A stretch of DNA of 64,000 nt from Pleionea litopenaei (GTDB taxonomy: Bacteria > Pseudomonadota > Gammaproteobacteria > Enterobacterales > Kangiellaceae). The stretch is taken from assembly GCF_031198435.1 (NCBI RefSeq), contig NZ_CP133548.1:1800501-1864500 (forward strand), written 5' to 3'. The notes below the pieces were generated by a model. That model saw only the letters and a program-made list of their open reading frames with translations, was not told the DNA's origin and made no database searches. How positions within the stretch are numbered: position 1 is the stretch's first letter; every line of letters begins with the position of its first letter. The position numbers and the translations under genes were made by a program. Positions 46,836 through 54,898 of this stretch are shown here, piece by piece.

Positions 46836-47333
46836 TTAATTGACAAAGGGAGTCATACCAACGTCTAGGTCACAGGTTAATCCCATTTGTCTCAGTACTG
46901 GTAAGTAGCTTTGCTCAAAAAAACACAATGAAGGCGACAATCCGTTATGAGTGCCTCCTTCAAAACGTACCCTAGAGTGATCTGGAGCGTAAGCCAATGC
47001 AAGTAGTATGGTTTGACATACAAGTACCGTGCTCCCAGCCGTTCCAATTGAAAAGTCATAGTTTCCCGCTTGAATCTCGCCAGGATAGAACTGAATAGTT
47101 TCTGCTCCGAGATTTGCACCCACTACCTCTGCATTGCAAATCGTTTTCGCGGCTTCAATGGCCGTTAAATGCTGACGCATCAAGCCGGGCTTACTGCGCT
47201 TCGCTCGAATATTAATCAGTTCGATGGGTGTTTTGGTAATCATCGATAAGGTAAGCGAGCTTCGTAACACTTGCCCACCTCCCTCACCAAAGGCCCCATC
47301 AATTGTTTTCATTTTTTTTAATGTATTTTCCAT
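46836..47333 (-). pseudogene. rtcA: RtcA (RNA 3'-phosphate cyclase), 5' fragment
   Basis: The N-terminal ~160 residues of RNA 3'-phosphate cyclase. DGAFGEGGGQVLRSSLTLSM carries the EGGGQ nucleotide-binding motif, and KPGLMRQHLTAIEAAKTI, FSIGTAGSTVLVCQTIL and FEGGTHNGLSPSLCFFEQ are in family order. The frame runs off into the IS end and stops at 46836-46838. The start is five bases after the 37-residue smORF, implying coupling before the gene was broken. The true product would have continued with RLGFYPAGGG in the other fragment. Confidence 0.92.
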
Positions 47334-47338
47334 TTCTT

Positions 47339-47452
47339 CTATTCCGCTAGGTTATTTTCAGCTAGAATCTCTTCAACTAGAACCTGTTCAACTAGAACCT
47401 GTTCCTTTAGAATCTCTTTCACTAAAACCTCTCCCACTAAAACTTCTTCCAT
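47339..47452 (-). CDS. 37-residue smORF built from a 15-bp repeat
   Basis: A 37-residue Glu/Val/Leu-rich peptide of pentad repeats (EEVLV, GEVLV, KEILK, EQVLV, EQVLV, EEILA) encoded by a 15-base tandem repeat, which is a multiple of three and so keeps frame. AGGAGAG lies about six bases before the ATG, a strong ribosome site. The stop is five bases before the rtcA start. The amphipathic heptad-like pattern could form a helix. Function unknown; it may be only a translational coupler. Confidence 0.55.
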   Translation of the reverse strand: MEEVLVGEVLVKEILKEQVLVEQVLVEEILAENNLAE

Positions 47453-47480
47453 AAAAAGCTCTCCTACTCAAATTCTCTCC
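47361..47480. repeat. 15-bp x8 tandem repeat
   Basis: Eight in-register 15-base units on the plus strand (for example GCTAGAATCTCTTCA, ACTAGAACCTGTTCA, ACTAGAACCTGTTCC, TTTAGAATCTCTTTC, ACTAAAACCTCTCCC). They diverge by a few bases but keep period without indels. Confidence 0.85.
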
Positions 47481-47601
47481 TTATTAAAAAACTCATCCTT
47501 GAACATAAGCTCCTAGAAAATTGATTTTTAAAATCACTTCTTTAAAGTGTTTTTCGTCAAGCCATTTGATGCACACAAGCCAGACCTATTTGATCTATGC
47601 A

Positions 47602-48825
47602 TTATCCTTTAACACAAACGACTTGCTTCAGGGTGTGCATAACTTCAACTAAATCACTTTGTGCAGCCATCACGGCGTCAATGTCTTTATACGCATGAGG
47701 AATTTCATCAATGACCGCGGCGTCTTTACGACATTCAACACCTTCCGTCGCCTTAATTTGATCATCGATACTAAATACCTTCTTCGCTTTGGTTCGTGAC
47801 ATAATACGTCCGGCACCGTGACTACAGGAATTGAAGCTCTCAGGGTTTCCAAGTCCTCGAACAATAAATGAACGAGCGCCCATACTGCTTGGTATAATTC
47901 CTAACTCTCCTTTTTGAGCCCTTACAGCACCTTTTCTCGTTACATAACAGTCATGACCAAAATGATGTTCACGAGAGATATAATTATGATGACAGTTCAC
48001 CGCAAGCTCTGCTGTTTCAAAAGCGATCGGAAGCACCTTTTTTAATGCTTCAATCGCATTGAGCATCATAATCTCCCGATTTTTGGCAGCAAACTCTTGC
48101 GCCCATTCAACGGCTTCAACATAATCCGAAAAGTACTCGCTGCCCTCTTCTAAGTACGCCAAATTCATATCAGGTAGCTGTTTCTGATGGCGTTCCATTT
48201 CCTTTTTTGCCAACTCAATAAAGTAGGTTCCAATTCGATTTCCCACTCCACGACTACCTGAGTGCAACATAATCCAAACTGATTGCTGCTCATCGATACA
48301 CAATTCTAAGAAATGATTACCCGTTCCCATTGTTCCTAAGTGATGAACATGATTGCTATTTTTAATCGCCGGATGTTTTTCGCAGATACGTTCAAAACGC
48401 TTCTGCAAGTTCAACCACTCTGTTGCGACCAACTGAGGTATCTCTTGCCAAGCTCCGCGGTCTTTACGACGGTTACCACCTGTGCGTCCATGCGGGACTG
48501 CTGCCTCAAAAGCATCACGAATCGGTTTTAGGTTATCTGGTAACTGACTCGCTTTTAATGTTGTTTTTGTGGCAACCATTCCACACCCAATATCCACTCC
48601 TACCGCGGCAGGAATTACAGCGTTCACAGAGGGAATCACGCTCCCTATTGTGGCACCTTTACCTAGGTGAACATCGGGCATTACCGCGATATGCGAATGC
48701 ACAATCGGCATGCTCGCAATGTTTAATAGTTGCTGTTTCGCTTCGTTTTCAAAAGGTACGCCTTTCGTCCAAGTTTTAATTGTCGCTAGCCCTGGATGTT
48801 TAATTTCTTCGTATAAGTGACTCAT
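47602..48825 (-). CDS. rtcB: RtcB, RNA-splicing ligase
   Basis: A 407-residue GTP-dependent ligase that joins RNA 3'-phosphate or 2',3'-cyclic phosphate to 5'-OH ends, repairing cleaved tRNA. AVGVDIGCGMVA holds metal-binding Asp and Cys. GNHFLELC, HSGSRGVGNRIGTYF and NCHHNYISREHHF carry the His ligands, and SFNSCSHGAGRIMSR contains the guanylated His. Length matches E. coli RtcB (408). It follows the slipin by 43 bases and is intact, unlike rtcA. Confidence 0.97.
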   Translation of the reverse strand: MSHLYEEIKHPGLATIKTWTKGVPFENEAKQQLLNIASMPIVHSHIAVMPDVHLGKGATIGSVIPSVNAVIPAAVGVDIGCGMVATKTTLKASQLPDNLKPIRDAFEAAVPHGRTGGNRRKDRGAWQEIPQLVATEWLNLQKRFERICEKHPAIKNSNHVHHLGTMGTGNHFLELCIDEQQSVWIMLHSGSRGVGNRIGTYFIELAKKEMERHQKQLPDMNLAYLEEGSEYFSDYVEAVEWAQEFAAKNREIMMLNAIEALKKVLPIAFETAELAVNCHHNYISREHHFGHDCYVTRKGAVRAQKGELGIIPSSMGARSFIVRGLGNPESFNSCSHGAGRIMSRTKAKKVFSIDDQIKATEGVECRKDAAVIDEIPHAYKDIDAVMAAQSDLVEVMHTLKQVVCVKG

Positions 48826-48868
48826 ACTTTTTCCTTACTTCTTTTTATTCGCAGCCACGAATGGCTGC

Positions 48869-50038
48869 TCATGCTATTTTAACCACGCCGTTCATTAATC
48901 CTTCAAGCCCACCATAAACGGTAAGATTTTCAATTCGGTCGGCGATTTTTTCTAAAGCTTCTAGCTCTTTTAAGCGCATTAGCGTTGGGTTATTTTCCAT
49001 TACTTTTGCCGTATTGTGTAAGCTTCTAGTGGCTGACGTTTCTTCTCGACGTTTAATGACATTCGCCTCCGCAGCTTTTTGCGCTTCAACCACCTGATTT
49101 AAGATAGCCTTCATTTCACCTGGCAAGATTATGTCTTTGACGCCAACACTTTTCAGTGCGACCCCAATCTCTTGAAGAGTATCAGATACTAGCTCTTTGA
49201 CGGTTTCATTAACATACAACTTATCCAGTAAAATATCGTCTAACGACTTCGTCCCGACCGCTTCACGAAGCGCTAGTTGTAGAGTCTTATAAACATAATC
49301 ATCAAGACTATCGACACTTCGAGCCGCTAACTGAGCATCCATTACTTGAATCGTTGCAGTTAAATTAATTCTTAAGCTCACACGATCTTTGCTCAAAATT
49401 TCTTGCCCAGAAATATCGAGAACTTGCGTTCTTAAATCGTAAGTCTTTACTTCAATTGATTGATTAAAATTCCAATAAGCGTGCACTCCGGGCTCTAAAG
49501 AGCCTTTTAGTTGGCCGTTGATATACAGCAAACCAATATGATTTTTATCTATGTAAAACTCTATCATAGGCTGTACTGCGACCGTATTTCGACTCTTAAT
49601 GAGCCGTGACGCAGCATTGGCTCCCGATCGATGCAACAAAAATTGAGTTTTTTGTTCAACCGCTAATTGCCCACTGATATCTAATCGAATGCAGTCAATC
49701 TCTGCACTGTCTTTCCAGTAGTAGACCGATTCACCTGGAGCAACAACGCCTTTCAATTGTTGATTAACAAAAAACAGTCCAATCTCTTCGTCAGCAAGTT
49801 TAATATGCTCAACGTGTGATCGTAATTCATCGCAGTTGCGAAATAATCGTTCGATGTTTTCAGAGTCGAAAAATATCTTATTCAGATCATAAGACTCAAA
49901 ACTCAAGTCGTTCTTAAAGCTTCGAAACCGATGCGTTCCTGGTGTTAAAATTTGTTCTAATTTCTGATCATTAAATTTTAACACTCGCTGATTCTCAGCC
50001 ACTTTAACGATTTTCCCGGAAATAATATTCTTAATCAT
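48869..50038 (-). CDS. Slipin (SPFH/stomatin-like) protein of the rtc operon
   Basis: A 389-residue SPFH-domain protein. The C-terminal ~270 residues have the slipin core (AVQPMIEFYIDKNHIGLLYI, RTQVLDISGQEILSKDRVSLR, ALREAVGTKSLDDILLDK, GVALKSVGVKDIILPGEM) and the helical tail. The N-terminal ~110 residues repeat a similar IGLFFVNQQLKGVVAPGESVYYW motif, so the start looks like an internal duplication of the SPFH-entry region. No membrane helix is obvious. It is the first protein gene after the tRNA-like leader, so it is part of the RNA-repair regulon; its role there is unclear. Confidence 0.88.
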   Translation of the reverse strand: MIKNIISGKIVKVAENQRVLKFNDQKLEQILTPGTHRFRSFKNDLSFESYDLNKIFFDSENIERLFRNCDELRSHVEHIKLADEEIGLFFVNQQLKGVVAPGESVYYWKDSAEIDCIRLDISGQLAVEQKTQFLLHRSGANAASRLIKSRNTVAVQPMIEFYIDKNHIGLLYINGQLKGSLEPGVHAYWNFNQSIEVKTYDLRTQVLDISGQEILSKDRVSLRINLTATIQVMDAQLAARSVDSLDDYVYKTLQLALREAVGTKSLDDILLDKLYVNETVKELVSDTLQEIGVALKSVGVKDIILPGEMKAILNQVVEAQKAAEANVIKRREETSATRSLHNTAKVMENNPTLMRLKELEALEKIADRIENLTVYGGLEGLMNGVVKIA

Positions 50039-50223
50039 TTTTTAGTCCTTTTTTCACTTAGTTTTAAGTGGTTGTAAGTAAGGGCTCGATACTTTTTAAA
50101 AATAGGCTTGGTAAATCTTCACAATGGGGAGCAATCCAGCTTGCCATTGTGTCTCTTTACTGAGCGTAAGTTTAAAAGCGGCATTTTGCGCTTACCTACT
50201 ATGTATAACGTTATGCTTAACTT

Positions 50224-50296
50224 TGGTTTGTCAGGTGGGAATCGAACCCACTACCGATGGTATTGACCATTGCTCTAACCAATGAGCTACTGATTG
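50224..50296 (-). ncRNA. Degenerate tRNA-like element 1 in the rtc leader
   Basis: 73 bases with a D-arm GCTC/GAGC, a T-arm GTGGG-TTCGATT-CCCAC, and a 3' end that encodes ACCA. Acceptor pairing survives at only four of seven positions, and the anticodon arm is 14 instead of 17 bases (ATGGT-CAAT-ACCAT). It cannot be a working tRNA. It lies between the sigma-54 promoter and the slipin start, in the transcribed leader. Confidence 0.75.
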
Positions 50297-50362
50297 TTTG
50301 GGAATCGAACCCAATTAAACGAATGTGATGTCCGTTGCTATCCAAAAGCATTCTTGTCTGAG
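50290..50362 (-). ncRNA. Degenerate tRNA-like element 2 in the rtc leader
   Basis: Just upstream of element 1 and touching it. It has a T-arm TTGGG-TTCGATT-CCCAA, an anticodon-type stem ACGGA/TTCGT with a seven-base loop, and a short D-like stem GCT/AGC. No matching acceptor stem or CCA end is seen, and the loop lacks the usual U33, so it is a relic or mimic. The exact ends are approximate. Confidence 0.65.
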
Positions 50363-50441
50363 GGGGCATACGCTTTGGCATCGCCGAGCGCACCGAGGTG
50401 ACATTTGAATCACTCTCTTAACCTTTAGACATCTCTGATAT

Positions 50442-50457
50442 TGCAACCGGTGTGCCA
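50442..50457 (-). promoter_or_regulatory. Sigma-54 promoter of the rtc operon
   Basis: Minus strand TGGCACACCGGTTGCA, a full match to the -24/-12 sigma-54 consensus TGGCAC-N5-TTGCA. RNA would start near 50430 and carry both tRNA-like elements before the slipin gene. RtcR is a sigma-54 activator, which fits. Confidence 0.92.
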
Positions 50458-50569
50458 GCTTTTGATTTGGAGTCATAAAAAAGAATCTATCTCATTGTTT
50501 ATATTGAATTTATTTTTAATTCACCGTTTCATTTAACATTTAGTGCTTGCACCTCGAACGCATCCTGGC

Positions 50570-50598
50570 ATATCCTATTGGATATTTATATATCCTAT
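50570..50598. promoter_or_regulatory. Upstream activating sites, probably for RtcR
   Basis: TATCCTAT occurs at 50571-50578 and 50591-50598, exactly 20 bases apart, and the first copy is part of a palindrome ATATCC-TATT-GGATAT (50570-50585). Two helical turns apart and about 115 bases upstream of the sigma-54 promoter is the right geometry for an enhancer-binding protein. Confidence 0.7.
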
Positions 50599-50714
50599 AG
50601 AAGGCTTTTTAACTCATGTGATTAGCCCATAGTTTGGGTTAATAAGTCGATTTCTTTATTGGAGAAATCCAAATAAGAAAACACGCAGCCATTCAGTTCA
50701 ATAGAGAGACTTTA

Positions 50715-52331
50715 ATGCCCAATATAGCGGTTAGCCTTTTAGGCGTTCAAAAAGACTTTGTCGGCAAACGCATCGACCGCTGGAGCAAGTGGCGTCCTAA
50801 TGTCAGCCTATGCAGTCACGATGACTTACCCATCGATGAGTTGCATCTGTTAGCTGAAAATCACAGCATGACTCTGGCGAATCAAGTTATCGGAGATATA
50901 GAAACCGTCTCTCCCAACACAAAAGTTATTCTTCACAAACTAAACTTTAATGATCCTTGGGATTTCGAAGAGGTTTACGCAAAATTATTTGATTGGTGTC
51001 AGGCATTCTCATTCAACACCGATAAAAACGATTACCTCTTTCACATCACAACCGGTACTCACGTAGTTCAGATCTGCAGCTTTTTATTGACTGAAAGTCG
51101 CCATTTTCCTGGGCGATTGGTTCAAACCTCGCCCGACAATAAAAACGCCAATCGAAGTGTTGGTCGCATTCATACGATCGATTTGGATCTCTCAAAATAT
51201 GATCAGCTATCGACAAGGTTTGATATCGAGCACGCCGAAGGTAAGGAAGTACTAAAAGGAGGGATAGCAACTAAGAATCTTGCCTTTAATACTATGATCG
51301 GTGAGATTGAAACCGTCGCTGTGCGGTCTAAAGATCCCTTGTTACTAACTGGCCCCACCGGCGCTGGAAAAAGTCAGCTTGCGGGAAGAATTTATCAGCT
51401 CAAGAAAAAACGCTCGCTGGTTTCTGGTCCGCTAATAGCCGTAAACTGTGCCACCCTTAAGGGAGAAAACGCAATGGCAGCGCTCTTTGGTCATACCAAA
51501 GGCGCGTTTACCGGAGCACTAAAGGCTCGCGAAGGTTATTTACTCAGCGCCAACAAAGGTGTTTTATTTCTAGATGAAATTGGCGAACTAGGATTAGAAG
51601 AACAAGCTATGCTGCTCACCGCGATTGAGCAAAAGCACTTTCATCCTGTAGGCAGTGATCAGTTAGTTACCAGTGATTTTCAACTGATAGTAGGAACCAA
51701 TCGCGATCTAAGGGCTTCGGTGCAATCAGGCGAGTTTCGCGAAGATCTACTCGCTCGAATTAACTTATGGACTTATCAACTTCCAGCTCTCAAAGATCGA
51801 CGAGAAGATATTCCGGCGAATTTAGATTACGAGCTTGATCGTTATGCAGCAGCTCAAGGACAAAGAATACAGTTCAATAAAGAAGCTAAGCAACGATTTT
51901 TAGACTTTGCAACCTCTCCTGAGGCCGTATGGCATGGAAACTTTCGCGACTTGAGTTCAGCAGTGACACGACTGTGTACTTTAGCCGACTCCTCTCGTAT
52001 TAGCGAAGATCAAGTTTGCCTAGAGATTGAACGTCTAAAGCACTCTTGGCAATTACATCAACCGTCTGACCAACTCAAGGTTTTAGAGCTGTTTTTAACA
52101 CAGGAGCAAATTGAAGCAATCGATCCGTTTGACCGACTCCAGTTAAACTATGTTTTGAACGTGTGCATGCAACACAAAAGTCTAGCGTCTGCCGGTCGCG
52201 AATTATTTGCGGTTAGCCGCAAGCAAAAATCCAAGCCGAATGACTCGAGTCGCTTGCAGAAATATCTGCTCAAATACACGATCAAATGGGAGTCAATCAG
52301 CGAACAACAAACGATAGGTTTAACTCAATAG
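50715..52331 (+). CDS. rtcR: RtcR, CARF-domain sigma-54 activator
   Basis: A 538-residue regulator. The N-terminal CARF domain (about 1-180) has LFHITTGTHVVQI, a ligand-loop candidate. The central AAA+ domain has Walker A GPTGAGKS (213-220), the sigma-54-contacting GAFTGA (263-268) and Walker B GVLFLDEIG (282-290). The C-terminal part includes a short HTH-like region (LNYVLNVCMQHKSLASAGRELF). RtcR senses cleaved tRNA or 2',3'-cyclic-phosphate RNA in studied relatives and turns on rtc. It is divergent from the operon it should control. Ribosome site AGAGAG precedes the ATG. Confidence 0.95.
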   Translation: MPNIAVSLLGVQKDFVGKRIDRWSKWRPNVSLCSHDDLPIDELHLLAENHSMTLANQVIGDIETVSPNTKVILHKLNFNDPWDFEEVYAKLFDWCQAFSFNTDKNDYLFHITTGTHVVQICSFLLTESRHFPGRLVQTSPDNKNANRSVGRIHTIDLDLSKYDQLSTRFDIEHAEGKEVLKGGIATKNLAFNTMIGEIETVAVRSKDPLLLTGPTGAGKSQLAGRIYQLKKKRSLVSGPLIAVNCATLKGENAMAALFGHTKGAFTGALKAREGYLLSANKGVLFLDEIGELGLEEQAMLLTAIEQKHFHPVGSDQLVTSDFQLIVGTNRDLRASVQSGEFREDLLARINLWTYQLPALKDRREDIPANLDYELDRYAAAQGQRIQFNKEAKQRFLDFATSPEAVWHGNFRDLSSAVTRLCTLADSSRISEDQVCLEIERLKHSWQLHQPSDQLKVLELFLTQEQIEAIDPFDRLQLNYVLNVCMQHKSLASAGRELFAVSRKQKSKPNDSSRLQKYLLKYTIKWESISEQQTIGLTQ

Positions 52332-52386
52332 CGTTTAGCAAGTCATTAGAAATGACTGACTCGACGACACAGAAATACTTCAATAC

Positions 52387-52860
52387 CTAATTATTTCTGC
52401 GAGCATTTCTTGCGTAACGCTCTATTTTGGTTACCAATGCAAAGTCATCCATTGCTTGCATTCCACCTAATGGTAAACTTTGAAGGTAAGAATCTCCGTC
52501 GGAACACTTTAGGAGCAATGACTTAAATACGCCGACCTGTTGTTCTAGTTCTACCTCTGAGACTAATTCTATTGACTTAGACCAAAGTAGCGCATCTCCA
52601 TGACGAACTTGAATTTTCTCTTCACTTAAGATCAAGGTTGGCCAGCCACCCAAAAGATTATCTGAACGCCGGTTAGGAAATATCGCTATTGCGACTCCTA
52701 CCCAAACCAAAGAGAATATTAAAAGGTTTTCATCAATTACTTCACCCCATAAAACACCGATCACTATCGAACTAGAAATAAAAGCAATGTATTTCCATTT
52801 AAATGATGGATTGTCCTTTTTTACTTTCGGCTCTAACGAAATTTCTTCAATTTTCTTCAT
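52387..52860 (-). CDS. Membrane protein of unknown function
   Basis: A 157-residue protein with two close membrane helices (YIAFISSSIVIGVLWGEVI and LLIFSLVWVGVAIAIFP) after a charged N-terminus. They lead to a beta-rich cytoplasmic domain (LILSEEKIQVRHGDALLWSK) reminiscent of bacterial PH-like domains. I do not recognise a family. It is convergent with rtcR. Confidence 0.55.
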   Translation of the reverse strand: MKKIEEISLEPKVKKDNPSFKWKYIAFISSSIVIGVLWGEVIDENLLIFSLVWVGVAIAIFPNRRSDNLLGGWPTLILSEEKIQVRHGDALLWSKSIELVSEVELEQQVGVFKSLLLKCSDGDSYLQSLPLGGMQAMDDFALVTKIERYARNARRNN

Positions 52861-53392
52861 AAGGTCATCGATCGGTTATTTTGTTATCACTTCAGTAATT
52901 TAAGAATTTAAGAGAGGACACCCACCTCTTTGTCTCGAATCATCGCAAATTGCACTGATTTATACAAGAATGATAATTTGGCACGGTTACTTAGATTTCC
53001 GGTGAATATTTAAGACAGTGTTAAGACGATAAGACGGACGATAAGATAAGACAGCGTTTAAGAGGGGACACCCACTTCTTTGTCTCGAATCATCGCAAAT
53101 TGCACTGATTTATACAAGAATGATAATTCGGTACGGTTACTTATATTTCCGATGAACGGATAAAACAGGACACCCATTAAGTTTTCGCAACATTCACTCA
53201 CGAATTGGATGCCCTGTTTTTAGTTTCTGGTTTTAAGTTGGGTGTCCTAGACTTTGGATATTCGGCATGGTTATCAACAATGTCTTAATCTTGACGGGTA
53301 TCAATAATACGAAATGTTTCTAAATTTCCTACTAGTCAAGATGCTCGGTTTTGTATATGGTCAATCTATAAGCAAATGGAGAGCACGAAGAT
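52861..53392. repeat. REP-type repeat block
   Basis: A 532-base spacer with no gene. Two ~100-base direct repeats (52907-53007 and 53057-53157) differ at about six positions and each begins with a GGACACCCA copy. A third copy at 53168 begins a hairpin closed by CCTGTTTT near 53214, and an opposite TGGGTGTCC lies at 53239. This belongs to the same GGACACCCA element family scattered to 63.3 kb. Confidence 0.85.
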
Positions 53393-54877
53393 ATGGGTAT
53401 ATCGATAACGCAAGAAACGTTTACTGACGCCGAGTATCATGCCTTTTCTGAGCGACTTTATCAGTCGCTAGATTGTCTTAAAGAGCTTATTCAGCGCCCT
53501 GCTTTTGGTCAAGGTCAACACTACATCGGAGCAGAATTAGAGAACTATATTGTCGACAAAAATGGCTATGTGCTGCCATTAAATCAAGCAATTATTGAAG
53601 CCGCACAAGACCATCGATATACCGTAGAGCTCAACCGTTTTAATCTAGAAGTGAACTTTGACCCCATTGCATTTAAAAGCAGTCCATTCTCGCAACTGCA
53701 AACCGCAATTGAACATCATCACCAAAATCTCCAACAAACGGCCACGAACTTTGATGCTGAAATTGTTCCTATCGGCATTTTGCCAACACTTAGGCAACAA
53801 GATTTAGATCGTTCGTCCATGACCGATCTCGCTCGCTATCGCAGTCTTTCTAAGCAATTGTTCAATATGCGAGGAGACCTTTTTAAGATCAATATTACTG
53901 GCGCCGATGAGCTTCAACTCAATTGTGACCATGTTGCTGTTGAAGGAGCGAACACCTCGTTTCAATACCATTTGATGGTTAAACATGAAGATTTCGCGAA
54001 TGCCTTTAACGCGGTGCAATTAATCACACCAATGGTATTGGCTCTCGCAGCAAACTCTCCGATCTTTTTAGGCAATATATTATGGAATGAAACTCGGGTA
54101 GCTTTGTTCAAACAATCCATCGACAGCCGCCAACGTGGTCAGGTCGAGTGGCGGCAACCGGCTAGAGTAACTTTTGGTCATGGCTGGGTAAGACAAAATG
54201 CGTGGGAACTGTTTGCCGAAGCCGTGGCACTTTATCCACCGATGTTTCCTATCATTTCTGATCAACCAATAAACTGCAACGGCAGCGCATTACCGCCTCT
54301 TGAAGAGTTGTGTTTACATTTAGGTACCATATGGCCATGGAACCGCCCGGTGTATTGTCCTAACGACGGCGGTCATGTGCGTATTGAAATGCGAGCTTTA
54401 CCAGCCGGTCCTACGGCTGAAGACATGTGTGCTAACGTGGCATTTGCTACCGGGTTAGTGCAAGGACTGATTGGTCATATTGATGAACTACTGGCCGTCA
54501 TTCCTTTTCGATTCGCAGAATACAACTTTTACCGTGCGGCACAACGAGGATTAGATGCGAGTATCGTCTGGACGTCACCAAGCAAACATGAGCCTCAGGA
54601 ACAATCCATCACAACGGTAATTGAGTCTATGCTGCCACTAGCGAATGCCGGTCTCAAAGAGCTAGGTGTCGCGGATCAAGAACGCGAAAGCTACATGAAT
54701 AATATCTACAAACGCTTAGAATCCGGACAAACCGGAGCTACTTGGCAAAAAGAGCAAGTTCGCCAGCTGAATCAAAAACTCAATCGTGAAGAATCTTTAG
54801 AAGAAATGTTTCGTCGCTACCGTCAGTTGCACGCATCCGGCGTTCCGGTTAGCGAATGGACGTTTGAGTCTATCTAA
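53393..54877 (+). CDS. Glutamate-cysteine ligase-like (GCS2-type) protein
   Basis: A 494-residue carboxylate-amine ligase-like protein. Family segments GAELENYIVDKNG, RFNLEVNFDPI, TSFQYHLMVK, FGHGWVRQNAWELF and GGHVRIEMRALPAGPTAEDM correspond to the substrate and metal sites of GCS2-type enzymes, which join glutamate to cysteine or similar. It is followed 21 bases later by the aspartoacylase-like gene, suggesting both handle gamma-glutamyl or acyl-amino compounds. The substrate is uncertain. It lies just after the REP block, so its promoter may be near 53300. Confidence 0.85.
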   Translation: MGISITQETFTDAEYHAFSERLYQSLDCLKELIQRPAFGQGQHYIGAELENYIVDKNGYVLPLNQAIIEAAQDHRYTVELNRFNLEVNFDPIAFKSSPFSQLQTAIEHHHQNLQQTATNFDAEIVPIGILPTLRQQDLDRSSMTDLARYRSLSKQLFNMRGDLFKINITGADELQLNCDHVAVEGANTSFQYHLMVKHEDFANAFNAVQLITPMVLALAANSPIFLGNILWNETRVALFKQSIDSRQRGQVEWRQPARVTFGHGWVRQNAWELFAEAVALYPPMFPIISDQPINCNGSALPPLEELCLHLGTIWPWNRPVYCPNDGGHVRIEMRALPAGPTAEDMCANVAFATGLVQGLIGHIDELLAVIPFRFAEYNFYRAAQRGLDASIVWTSPSKHEPQEQSITTVIESMLPLANAGLKELGVADQERESYMNNIYKRLESGQTGATWQKEQVRQLNQKLNREESLEEMFRRYRQLHASGVPVSEWTFESI

Positions 54878-54898
54878 GCGTGGGTCTACTATTAAGAT

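Larger units (their letters stand above)
45308..46843 (+). mobile_element. IS110-family (IS1111-like) element inserted in rtcA
   Basis: Imperfect ends starting TCAATTGAAA (45308) and, on the other strand, TCAATTAAAA (46843), with further partial matching inside (CTAGCCCCC versus CTAATCCCC). Long right non-coding end (46560-46843), short left one. The outer flanks on both sides carry ATGACTCCCT in inverted orientation. Ends and the 3' non-coding stretch fit IS1111-type elements, which place subterminal repeats and a guide (bridge) RNA region there. No target duplication is seen, as expected for the family. Confidence 0.8.
50039..50714. promoter_or_regulatory. rtcR-slipin divergent region
   Basis: A 676-base region with no protein gene. 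Reading towards the slipin it holds the probable RtcR sites, the sigma-54 promoter, a third stretch with weak tRNA-like features near 50395-50445 (GTGAT/GTCAC stem with loop TCAAAT), and the two clear tRNA-like elements. The rtcR promoter was not identified. Confidence 0.75.

Noticed and set aside
47361-47480. CRISPR array
   Set aside because: 15-base units with no spacers between them and no cas genes: a tandem repeat, not CRISPR.
50224-50362. Functional tRNA genes
   Set aside because: Acceptor stem and anticodon arms are incomplete, and the elements overlap each other; reported as tRNA-like only.
52907-53247. CRISPR or phage attachment site
   Set aside because: Only two long near-identical copies plus short palindromes, no integrase or cas gene; the RAYT-linked element explains them better.
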